Source: JBBKWH01 sp037968855 (GTDB lineage: Bacteria; Pseudomonadota; Gammaproteobacteria; Pseudomonadales; Moraxellaceae). Taken from it: a DNA stretch of 14,061 nucleotides. This document shows, in pieces, positions 7,742 to 14,061 of the stretch (the stretch's first letter is position 1; each line of letters opens with the position of its first letter). The position numbers and the translations under genes are program-made. The notes beneath the pieces are model-generated. The model worked only from the letters and a program-made list of their open reading frames with translations. It made no database searches and was not told the DNA's origin. The DNA lies in assembly GCA_037968855.1 (NCBI GenBank), contig JBBKWH010000004.1, forward strand, positions 1 through 14,061, written 5' to 3'.

Positions 7742-7773
7742 ACAAAAACAGCCAAGCAACTGGCTGTTTTTGT
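7742..7773. terminator. Strong bidirectional intrinsic terminator
   Basis: A perfect 13-bp stem (ACAAAAACAGCCA at 7742-7754 with its complement at 7761-7773) encloses a 6-base loop, AGCAAC. The A run on one arm and T run on the other give a U-tract in either direction. It sits 30 bases beyond the stop of the VWA gene and so should end the minus-strand MoxR operon before the helicase promoter. Confidence 0.85.
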
Positions 7774-7803
7774 GAAGAACTATGCTGCATTTTGCAAAAG
7801 GCA

Positions 7804-8967
7804 TTAACCCAAACGAATCCCTTCGGCACTGGCCCAAGCACCAATGTCCCGTCGCTCCAATGCCGCTGCCATCAATTCTGGAAACTGATCCGGTGTACAA
7901 GCAAAGGTCGGCGCACCCATATCAGCAAAGGCTTGAGCGTGGTTGTGGTCATAGCTTGGTGCACCATCATCCGACAGTGCCAGCAGGGCAATCACCTGCA
8001 CGCCACTGTTGATCAACTGAGCGGTGCGTTTGAGCATTTGTTCACGATTGCCGCCTTCATACAAATCACTGATGACAATCAGAATGGTGTCTTCAGGTCG
8101 TTGAATCAAACTGCTGCAATAACCCAATGCACCCGCAATATCAGTACCTCCCCCAAGCTGCGTACCAAACAGTACTTCAACCGGATCTTCAAGTAACGGT
8201 GTTAAATCCACAATGCTGGTATCAAACACCACCAACTGGGTACTGACCGCACGAATGCTGGCCATCACTGCGGCAAACAAACTGGCATACACCACCGAAC
8301 TGGCCATTGAGCCACTTTGGTCAACACACAAAATAATATCCCGCATCGCGCTTTGTTGACGCGGATGACCGTGCAACTCGTGGGCAATGATGGTCTGATG
8401 CTCAGCTTGCCAGTGCTTGAGGTTAGCCCGAATGGTGCGCATCCAGTTAATGTCTTGGGCGCGCTTGGGCCGACGGGTATGCCGCGCACGATTGAGGCTA
8501 CCGCGAATGGCTTGTTGCATCGGTTGCGATAGGCGGCGCTCTAAGTCCTCCACCACTTTACGCACCACTTGACGAGCAGTATCACGAGTTTTGGCTGGCA
8601 TCAGATGATTCAGACTAATTAAAGTGCTGACCATATGGACGTCGGCCTCAACGGTGGCCAATAACTCTGGCTCCATCAGCATTTGCTGTAGACCTAAACG
8701 ATCAAGCGCATCACGCTGCATTACCCGTACCACTGAGGCAGGAAAATACTGTCGAATATCGCCCAACCAGCGCGCCAAATTGGGCGCAGAGCCACCTAAA
8801 CCACCACGACGCTGGCCTTGCTCATCGGCTTGATACAACAGCCGCAGGGCTTGATCCATCTGTTGATCTTGCACACTCAGCGCCGGTTGATTGGCTGCCG
8901 AAGCACCCATGACCAAACGCCAGCGCCGCTCACGCTCGCTCAATGTTGCAGACATTCCCTCAGACAT
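7804..8967 (-). CDS. VWA-domain protein with intact MIDAS, YehP-like
   Basis: The 387-residue protein has a mainly helical N-terminal half (about 1-205) and a C-terminal von Willebrand factor A domain (about 208-385). The metal-ion-dependent adhesion site is complete: DQSGS (Asp216, Ser218, Ser220), the threonine in GGGTD (Thr275) and the aspartate in ISDLYEGG (Asp301). It should bind a divalent metal and a partner carrying an acidic residue. VWA proteins encoded next to MoxR ATPases are thought to recruit substrates to the AAA+ ring. The ATG at 8967 follows AGGAG with good spacing and overlaps the 3' end of the DUF5682 gene by eight bases, so the two are translationally coupled. Size, domain order and neighbours resemble E. 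coli YehP (from memory). It ends the three-gene operon. Confidence 0.92.
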   Translation of the reverse strand: MSEGMSATLSERERRWRLVMGASAANQPALSVQDQQMDQALRLLYQADEQGQRRGGLGGSAPNLARWLGDIRQYFPASVVRVMQRDALDRLGLQQMLMEPELLATVEADVHMVSTLISLNHLMPAKTRDTARQVVRKVVEDLERRLSQPMQQAIRGSLNRARHTRRPKRAQDINWMRTIRANLKHWQAEHQTIIAHELHGHPRQQSAMRDIILCVDQSGSMASSVVYASLFAAVMASIRAVSTQLVVFDTSIVDLTPLLEDPVEVLFGTQLGGGTDIAGALGYCSSLIQRPEDTILIVISDLYEGGNREQMLKRTAQLINSGVQVIALLALSDDGAPSYDHNHAQAFADMGAPTFACTPDQFPELMAAALERRDIGAWASAEGIRLG

Positions 8968-11311
8968 GTTCGGCCACTCCTGCCAACAAAATGGTACGCA
9001 ATAACGGCAAGGTCAACGCTGCCCGATCCAAATCAATCTCGCTCGACACAGCCACCTGCGCCCGTGGCCCTCCGGCTTGGCTGGCGCGCTCGGCCAATTG
9101 TTGCCGCTCGGCTTGTTCAAAGCTGGCTGTGGTTCGGCGCAGTAACGGTAGCAGTTGGATTAACTGATCTTCTGGCAATTGCATCAGCCAGTCATCAACC
9201 AACTGCCACAAGGCATCATCATGAATCAGGCTTAACGCTTGACCACTGATAAAGCCCTCAAACCAATGCGCACTCTGCTCCGGTACATGACCGACGGACA
9301 AAGCCCGCGCAAAACGGCGGCGCGCATCATCGACATCAATCAATTCGGCTTCTCGTGCCATACGGCAACACCAGCCAGCAATTTGACCATGCACACCCTC
9401 TAATTCAATCAGACGAGCCAGCACCTCATGCCATGCCTCAGTACACGCCGCTTGATCCATCCGGTCAATCAGTTGGGCCAATTGCTGCAACTCACCGACT
9501 CGCTGTGCTGCCACTTCATCGTTAAGCTGTAAGCAGGTCGATGGCAGGCTAATGCAAATCCGCACCACAAACTGCAACATCACATGGCGCAGCACCTCGG
9601 TATCAAATTGGCGCACGCTGCCGTAACGCTCAGCATTCACCAACGGGGTTAGCGCATCAATTAAGCCCAATGGGTCATGCTGTTTGGCCGACAGATTATT
9701 CAGCCGCTCCAGTAAAATTGGCAAAATATCGGTCAAATCAGCCAGTAAGGCTTGTTCGATATAGGCCGCCATCTGGGCCAGATCTTGCTGGCTTTGGCTG
9801 CGTTGCAACAGGCGGTTATGGGCTGCGCGTTGCACAGTCTGGCCCCACAGCGCCGCCTCGCTCAACGTCATGGCATCTTCAGGTTGCCAGCGTAATCGCC
9901 ATGTTTCTTTAAAACTACCGCGCTGCCCTGCCGACTCAGCCCGACCCCAACGTAAGCCCAAGCTGGTCAGTTGATGCAAAAATTGGCTTTTTTGTAGATC
10001 AAAGGGCGTGCGCAAATCTAAGGTGATGTATTTTTCTTCAACATCAATTTTTAGCCTTAAGCTTTTGCACTGCTGATTAAAGTCTTGCTGCAAAGGCAAA
10101 TCACCCAAGCCTTCGGGCACTGCGCCCAATCGCTCATCAATCAATAACAGATCAAGGATCGGCTGCGGTAAGACCTGCCCTTGATACAGCACACTGACGA
10201 TGGCTTCTTGTAGATCATCCAGATCGGGCAACTGTCGCCCACGCATCACCACCAACGCTTGGATCAAGCGAATGGCATCAATCACCTGTGCACTTGAGGC
10301 ATCTTGACCATCAGCGCGTAAGGCGTGAGCAAAGCGGGTCAGCCAGTGCGCCACCAGTTGCTCAGTATCGACTGGCATGTTGTGTTGATCGGCCTGTTGG
10401 TAGTAGTGCCATAAATGCGCATACCAACCGGGTGCATCAATCCCCGCACCATAACCACTGGCCCGCGCCAGCCGACCATGTGTCCATGCAATCCAACTAG
10501 CCACGGTTTTGACTTTGGGCAGACCTTTGAGCAATGCCGTATCATCTTTACGAGTGGTTTTGAGGTCACGTAACGCAGGCACATGCCATGCGCCACAGAC
10601 CACCACAATCTGCTGATACCCCTCACGTTCGGCCTCACGCAAGGTTTTACGCATCCATGCCTCGCGGCGTTTCTCACGGATCGCCTCTGCCGTCTGGGTC
10701 AGTCGTTCTGGTTGATCGTGCTCGATATGCTCACGCACTGCCGCCATCGCATCGCCCAACACCTCAAACACATCCGAGGCATCTACCTGCTGCTCAACCA
10801 AATGCTCCCAAAAACGTTCGCTGTCTTGATAGCCTGCCGCCTGCGCCAACAAGCCAATCGGATCAACCGGACGGATCTGCATCATCGCCTCGGCAATGTC
10901 CGCATCAGCTTGCGGCGCGTCTTGCTCAGCATCGTCATCCGTCTCTGTAGCGTTATCCTGTACCAACGCATCGGCCACTGGCGCTGGCTCAAGCATCTGA
11001 TAGGCCTGTGGCAAATCCATAAAGCGCACAGGCACGTCATGATTGACCGCATAACACATGGCTTGCCATTCTGGCGAAAACTCAGCAAACGGATAAAACG
11101 CCACCTGCGGCTCTTTATCCTTTGACACAGGCGTATGCACCATCATCGCCAATGGCAAACGCATGTCAGGATGGGTCACTTGGGCAATCAGGCCATCTGC
11201 TTCTGGCGGCCCTTCAATCAGCACGAGATCGGGTTGCAGACGTATGAGCGCAGCGCGAACACTACGCGCCGACCCCGCCCCATGGTGGCGTACACCGAGT
11301 AAATGGATCAT
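8960..11311 (-). CDS. DUF5682 family protein, YehM-like
   Basis: The 783-residue protein opens with LLGVRHHGAGSARSVR (Arg8, His9, His10) and LVLIEGPPEAD (Glu33). VVCGAWHVPAL (His243) follows near residue 243. This N-terminal pattern of GxxHxG, a buried strand ending in Glu and a later GxxH resembles TraB/EreA/ChaN-like folds, where His and Glu form a metal-dependent or esterase-like active site. Here that similarity is inference. An acidic, low-complexity linker (about 117-137) interrupts the N-terminal domain. The rest is long, helical and rich in Leu, Gln and Ala, likely an interaction scaffold. It lies between the MoxR and VWA genes, 38 bases after MoxR with AGAGG before the ATG, and overlaps the VWA start. 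The order matches E. coli yehL-yehM-yehP. No enzymatic activity is established for the family that I know of. Confidence 0.9.
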   Translation of the reverse strand: MIHLLGVRHHGAGSARSVRAALIRLQPDLVLIEGPPEADGLIAQVTHPDMRLPLAMMVHTPVSKDKEPQVAFYPFAEFSPEWQAMCYAVNHDVPVRFMDLPQAYQMLEPAPVADALVQDNATETDDDAEQDAPQADADIAEAMMQIRPVDPIGLLAQAAGYQDSERFWEHLVEQQVDASDVFEVLGDAMAAVREHIEHDQPERLTQTAEAIREKRREAWMRKTLREAEREGYQQIVVVCGAWHVPALRDLKTTRKDDTALLKGLPKVKTVASWIAWTHGRLARASGYGAGIDAPGWYAHLWHYYQQADQHNMPVDTEQLVAHWLTRFAHALRADGQDASSAQVIDAIRLIQALVVMRGRQLPDLDDLQEAIVSVLYQGQVLPQPILDLLLIDERLGAVPEGLGDLPLQQDFNQQCKSLRLKIDVEEKYITLDLRTPFDLQKSQFLHQLTSLGLRWGRAESAGQRGSFKETWRLRWQPEDAMTLSEAALWGQTVQRAAHNRLLQRSQSQQDLAQMAAYIEQALLADLTDILPILLERLNNLSAKQHDPLGLIDALTPLVNAERYGSVRQFDTEVLRHVMLQFVVRICISLPSTCLQLNDEVAAQRVGELQQLAQLIDRMDQAACTEAWHEVLARLIELEGVHGQIAGWCCRMAREAELIDVDDARRRFARALSVGHVPEQSAHWFEGFISGQALSLIHDDALWQLVDDWLMQLPEDQLIQLLPLLRRTTASFEQAERQQLAERASQAGGPRAQVAVSSEIDLDRAALTLPLLRTILLAGVAEHV

Positions 11312-11349
11312 CTATTGGCCTCTATATGGTTTTTATTGGCGCGAATGAA

Positions 11350-12432
11350 TCAGTCCAAGTCACGGCATGCACGATAGAGATCTTTCCAGCCCTCACGCTC
11401 TTTGACCACGGTTTCTAAGTATTCACGCCACGGCACCAGATCCTGTACTGGATCTTTCATCACCGCACCTTGTAGACCAGCAGCCAAATCGGCAGCGGTT
11501 AATGCACCATCGCCAAAATGCGCTGCCAATGCCCAGCCTTGACTCATCACCGAAATCGCCTCAGCAGTCGATAAGGTGCCACTCGGTGACTTCAGTTGTT
11601 GTTTGCCATCGGTGGTAACGCCACTACGCAACTCACGAAACACCGTGACCAAACGCTGAATTTGCTCAATCGCAGGCGGTAGATCAGGTAGCTCAAGGGT
11701 TTTGCCAAGCGATGCCACTCGTTGCTGCACAATATTGACTTCTTCTTCAATACTGGCCGGTGTGGGCAAAATCACCGTGTTAAAACGACGCTTTAACGCC
11801 GAGGACAATTCATTGACGCCTTTATCGCGATTGTTGGCCGTAGCAATCACGTTAAAGCCTTTAATGGCCTGAAAATCGATGCCCAACTCTGGCACAGGAA
11901 CGGTTTTTTCGGACAAGATACTGATCAAGGTATCCTGCACATCGGCTGGAATCCGCGTCAATTCCTCAATCCGTGCAATCTTGCCCGCTTGCATGGCGTT
12001 GAGCATTGGGCTGTGCACAATTGCTTCTTGGGTCGGGCCTTTGGCCAACAACATGGCATAGTTCCAGCCATAACGAATCGAGTCTTCACTGGTGCCTGCC
12101 GTGCCCTGAATCAACAGCCCACTATCGCCCGAAATCGCCGCTGCCAAATGCTCCGACACCCACGACTTGGCCGTACCGGGCACACCCAACAGCAACAGCG
12201 CCCGATCAGTGGCTAATGTCGCAACCGCAATCTCCATCAAACGTGAATTGCCAATATATTTGGCGCTAATCTCAGTGCCATCGGCCAAGGTGCCCCCCAT
12301 CAAATACTTGACCACCGCTTGCGGTGACATCTGCCATTGTGGTGGACGGGGCAATTGATCCTGCGCTTGTAAGGCAGCAATCTCGTGAGCAAATAACTGT
12401 TCGGCACGCGCGCGTAACACTTGGGCATTCAT
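11350..12432 (-). CDS. MoxR-family AAA+ ATPase, YehL-like
   Basis: The 360-residue protein is a single AAA+ module. Walker A is GVPGTAKS (83-90) and the Walker B region is ARIEEL (153-158). Sensor 1 is ATANNRD (197-203) and an arginine-finger-like segment is SSALKRRF (211-217). A helical lid follows, with GTLSTAEAISVMSQGWALAAHF as a sensor-2-like region. In Walker B the first acidic residue of the usual DE pair is Glu rather than Asp; the catalytic Glu157 is kept. IPADVQDTLISILSEK after Walker B is typical of MoxR/YehL types. The ATG follows CAGGAG at eight bases. It is the first gene of the operon with DUF5682 and VWA and is expected to form a hexameric ring that remodels substrates with VWA help. 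Substrate unknown. Confidence 0.95.
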   Translation of the reverse strand: MNAQVLRARAEQLFAHEIAALQAQDQLPRPPQWQMSPQAVVKYLMGGTLADGTEISAKYIGNSRLMEIAVATLATDRALLLLGVPGTAKSWVSEHLAAAISGDSGLLIQGTAGTSEDSIRYGWNYAMLLAKGPTQEAIVHSPMLNAMQAGKIARIEELTRIPADVQDTLISILSEKTVPVPELGIDFQAIKGFNVIATANNRDKGVNELSSALKRRFNTVILPTPASIEEEVNIVQQRVASLGKTLELPDLPPAIEQIQRLVTVFRELRSGVTTDGKQQLKSPSGTLSTAEAISVMSQGWALAAHFGDGALTAADLAAGLQGAVMKDPVQDLVPWREYLETVVKEREGWKDLYRACRDLD

Positions 12433-12486
12433 GGCAAAAACTCCTGACCCTCTACTGGGGACTACTCACAAAAAAAAGAATATTCG

Positions 12487-12524
12487 GTCGATTGAATTGA
12501 TCAGCAAAACAGTCGATTGATTGA
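12487..12524. repeat. Pair of direct repeats upstream of the MoxR operon
   Basis: GTCGATTGAATTGA (12487-12500) and GTCGATTGATTGA (12512-12524) are nearly identical and start 25 bases apart. A third, shorter CGATTGA occurs at 12749-12755, near the Rieske gene promoter. The 55-90 base distance to the MoxR start suits an activator or repressor binding array. This is sequence-level observation; the binding protein is unknown. Confidence 0.5.
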
Positions 12525-12768
12525 CTTGTCCCGATCTTGCCAGCAACCCTGTGCAAATCACAATCATCACAACAGTCCAAGCGACAATTTATGTCGCCAT
12601 TTTGCCTTTATTATCTCCAACCTCCATTAAACTGAGCAATATTCGATCAAACCAATCATTCTCTCAAGTGTTAACCGCTACTCAAAAATTGATAAATCTC
12701 TATTTAATTGCGCACGATCTTTCTGATTATATTAATGAATTTTAATTCCGATTGAGATCAAACTGCTC

Positions 12769-12774
12769 TATAGT
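12769..12774 (+). promoter_or_regulatory. Possible -10 element of the Rieske gene
   Basis: TATAGT resembles TATAAT (5 of 6). It would put transcription start near 12781 and leave a leader of about 80 bases before the ATG. The -35 region at 17 bases (TTCCGA) is poor, so the call is tentative. Confidence 0.3.
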
Positions 12775-12858
12775 TTGCCTGCTCAACACATTGAGCCAGA
12801 TAAAACCCTTACCCGTGACGGGTGCAACATCACAATAATCAACACCGAGAATAGCCCT

Positions 12859-14001
12859 ATGAGCGCCCTTTTTTCATCCTCCACGTCTACGCCATCTGCC
12901 TGCCCTAATACCATTGCCGTGTCCAACATTCCGCATACATCATCCTATTGGGATCGGGCAGGTGGTTTACTCGAAAACTGGTACATCGCCTGCACCAGCA
13001 AACAACTCAAGACCAATCAGGTGTTGGCCGTGCAACTGTTTGGGCGTGGCCTAGCAGTTTTTCGCCAAGCAGACGGTACTGCCACCGCCATGGTTGATCA
13101 GTGCGTTCATCGCTCGGCACGCCTGTCGGCGGGTCAAGTCAAAGACGGCTGTCTGACCTGTCCTTATCATGGCTGGCGTTATAACGGTCATGGTCAGGTG
13201 GTGCATATCCCGTCTGTCGATGGCATCGAAGCACCAGACACCCCGCATACATTTAAACAAAGAAGCTTTCCGACCATTGAGCAAGACGGCGTGGTTTGGG
13301 TCTATTTAGGTCAACAAGATCCAGCCGTCCAGCCGGTTTATAAAATGCCCTTTTATGAGCGTAGCGACTTTGTCAGTTACTACATGATCGGGGTTTATGA
13401 CGGTAATCTGGGTGATATTGCCCAAATCAATATGGACGTCTCACACACCGTTTTTGTGCATGGCAAGCTGTTTCGTACCACGGCTGGCCGAATGCTCCAC
13501 AGCACCATAGAAGTCAAACCACGCGAAGTTGAAGTGACCTACCACAACTGCAATGAAGGCTTAGGCCCGATTCCTTGGCTCACCAATCCCAAACGTCGCG
13601 CACTGGTGCACACCGACCGCTATATTGCACCCAACATTACCCAAGTCGATTATCACTGGGGTGAAGAATCCGGCTTTGTGTTTGTCAGTGTGATCAGCCC
13701 GATTGATGAATATCGCTCAACCCTGTACACCTGTATTAGCTACAAAATGCCATTGCCACATCGCGTGCTCAACCTGATGCGCCCGTTGGTCCATCTGTAT
13801 ACCAAAGCGGTCAATACGCAAGATATTCAAGTGATGAAAGAACAACGTCGTGGCCGCGAATTGGCTCCCGTGGCTCAATTGCATAGTGTTCGTGCGGATA
13901 TGGCACACGTTGCCATCGACAAAATCTTGCTGGCGATTCAACAACAGCAAGCAACACCAAAAGCTATTCTTGGCACACGTGAGATGAATTTTAGCATTTA
14001 A
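12859..14001 (+). CDS. Rieske non-heme iron oxygenase, alpha-subunit-like
   Basis: The 380-residue protein has an N-terminal Rieske [2Fe-2S] domain with ligands Cys82, His84, Cys101 and His104 (CVHR and CPYHGW, CxH-x16-CxxH). The catalytic mononuclear iron site is in the C-terminal domain: Asn191 and Asp193 precede His196 and His201 (NMDVSHTVFVH), with Asp322 in TQDIQVMKEQ as the likely third ligand. This is a complete two-domain oxygenase that would hydroxylate, demethylate or desaturate a substrate using O2 and electrons from a separate reductase. No reductase or ferredoxin gene is adjacent within the window. The C-terminal pattern resembles VanA-type mono-oxygenases more than ring-dihydroxylating complexes, a tentative view. 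The ATG at 12859 is chosen as the first ATG; a TTG at 12775 would add 28 residues and collide with the TATAGT. The ribosome binding site (GAGA) is weak. Confidence 0.9.
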   Translation: MSALFSSSTSTPSACPNTIAVSNIPHTSSYWDRAGGLLENWYIACTSKQLKTNQVLAVQLFGRGLAVFRQADGTATAMVDQCVHRSARLSAGQVKDGCLTCPYHGWRYNGHGQVVHIPSVDGIEAPDTPHTFKQRSFPTIEQDGVVWVYLGQQDPAVQPVYKMPFYERSDFVSYYMIGVYDGNLGDIAQINMDVSHTVFVHGKLFRTTAGRMLHSTIEVKPREVEVTYHNCNEGLGPIPWLTNPKRRALVHTDRYIAPNITQVDYHWGEESGFVFVSVISPIDEYRSTLYTCISYKMPLPHRVLNLMRPLVHLYTKAVNTQDIQVMKEQRRGRELAPVAQLHSVRADMAHVAIDKILLAIQQQQATPKAILGTREMNFSI

Positions 14002-14022
14002 AATCAAGCAATAACCGATCTG

Positions 14023-14060
14023 CCTATACATATATATTTATATAAACATGTATGTATAGG
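14023..14060. repeat. AT-rich inverted repeat downstream of the Rieske gene
   Basis: CCTATACATA (14023-14032) is the exact reverse complement of TATGTATAGG (14051-14060), with an 18-base AT-rich loop. It starts 22 bases after the Rieske stop and has no T run within view. It may be a transcript-end hairpin or the edge of a repeat element cut by the window. Confidence 0.55.
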
Positions 14061-14061
14061 T

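Larger units (their letters stand above)
12433..12858. other. Intergenic regulatory stretch between divergent MoxR operon and Rieske gene
   Basis: This AT-rich 426-base gap lies between two divergent genes and should hold both promoters. On the minus side an A/T run (12471-12482) and direct repeats precede the MoxR ribosome binding site. On the plus side only weak promoter matches were found: TATAGT at 12769-12774 and TATTAA at 12730-12735, each with a poor -35. The 74-codon open frame at 12521-12745 has no ribosome binding site and no family look, so I do not call it a gene. Confidence 0.6.

Noticed and set aside
10583..11125. A 180-codon plus-strand frame opposite the DUF5682 gene
   Set aside because: It is a shadow of the well-supported minus-strand gene, with no motifs of its own.
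12521..12745. A 74-codon frame in the MoxR/Rieske gap
   Set aside because: It starts with TTG, lacks a ribosome binding site and has a low-complexity, non-family sequence.

Overview
The window looks like chromosomal DNA of a gammaproteobacterium, possibly from the Moraxellaceae or a related Pseudomonadales group. The support is indirect: densely packed genes of moderate base composition, unusually glutamine-rich proteins, and an anti-sigma-like plus DUF3106 gene pair of the kind that follows an ECF sigma factor. No rRNA, tRNA, CRISPR array, transposase or phage gene was seen. The genus assignment is a guess.

Layout. (1) Positions 8-794, plus strand: a short single-pass membrane protein overlapped by a secreted DUF3106 protein, apparently the tail of an ECF sigma factor operon whose sigma gene would lie left of the window. 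(2) Positions 895-2081: accessory cargo, namely a 99-residue minimal HAD-fold protein and a Phd-antitoxin/PIN-toxin pair on the minus strand behind a perfect 28-bp palindrome. (3) Positions 2262-3994, minus strand: a multi-pass membrane protein of unknown function and an extended SDR NAD(P)-dependent reductase/epimerase. A terminator-like hairpin lies between them but points the opposite way. (4) Positions 4223-12432, minus strand: the core of the window, made of a MoxR-type AAA+ ATPase, a large DUF5682 protein and a VWA (MIDAS) protein in one tight operon. The operon ends at a strong bidirectional terminator. Beyond it, on the same strand, is a SNF2-family helicase with an N-terminal SWIM zinc finger. 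(5) Positions 12433-12858: a regulatory intergenic stretch with direct repeats. (6) Positions 12859-14001, plus strand: a Rieske non-heme iron oxygenase, followed by an AT-rich inverted repeat cut by the window edge.

How the genes may work together. The MoxR-DUF5682-VWA order matches the E. coli yehL-yehM-yehP arrangement, in which a SWIM protein (YehQ) completes the set. Here the SWIM domain appears to arrive fused to a SNF2 motor under its own promoter. MoxR/VWA pairs are generally thought to act as ATP-driven, metal-dependent chaperone or remodelling machines. The SWIM-SNF2 protein could couple such a machine to nucleic acid, but that coupling is inferred from gene order and domains only. 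The remaining genes look functionally independent of this cluster.
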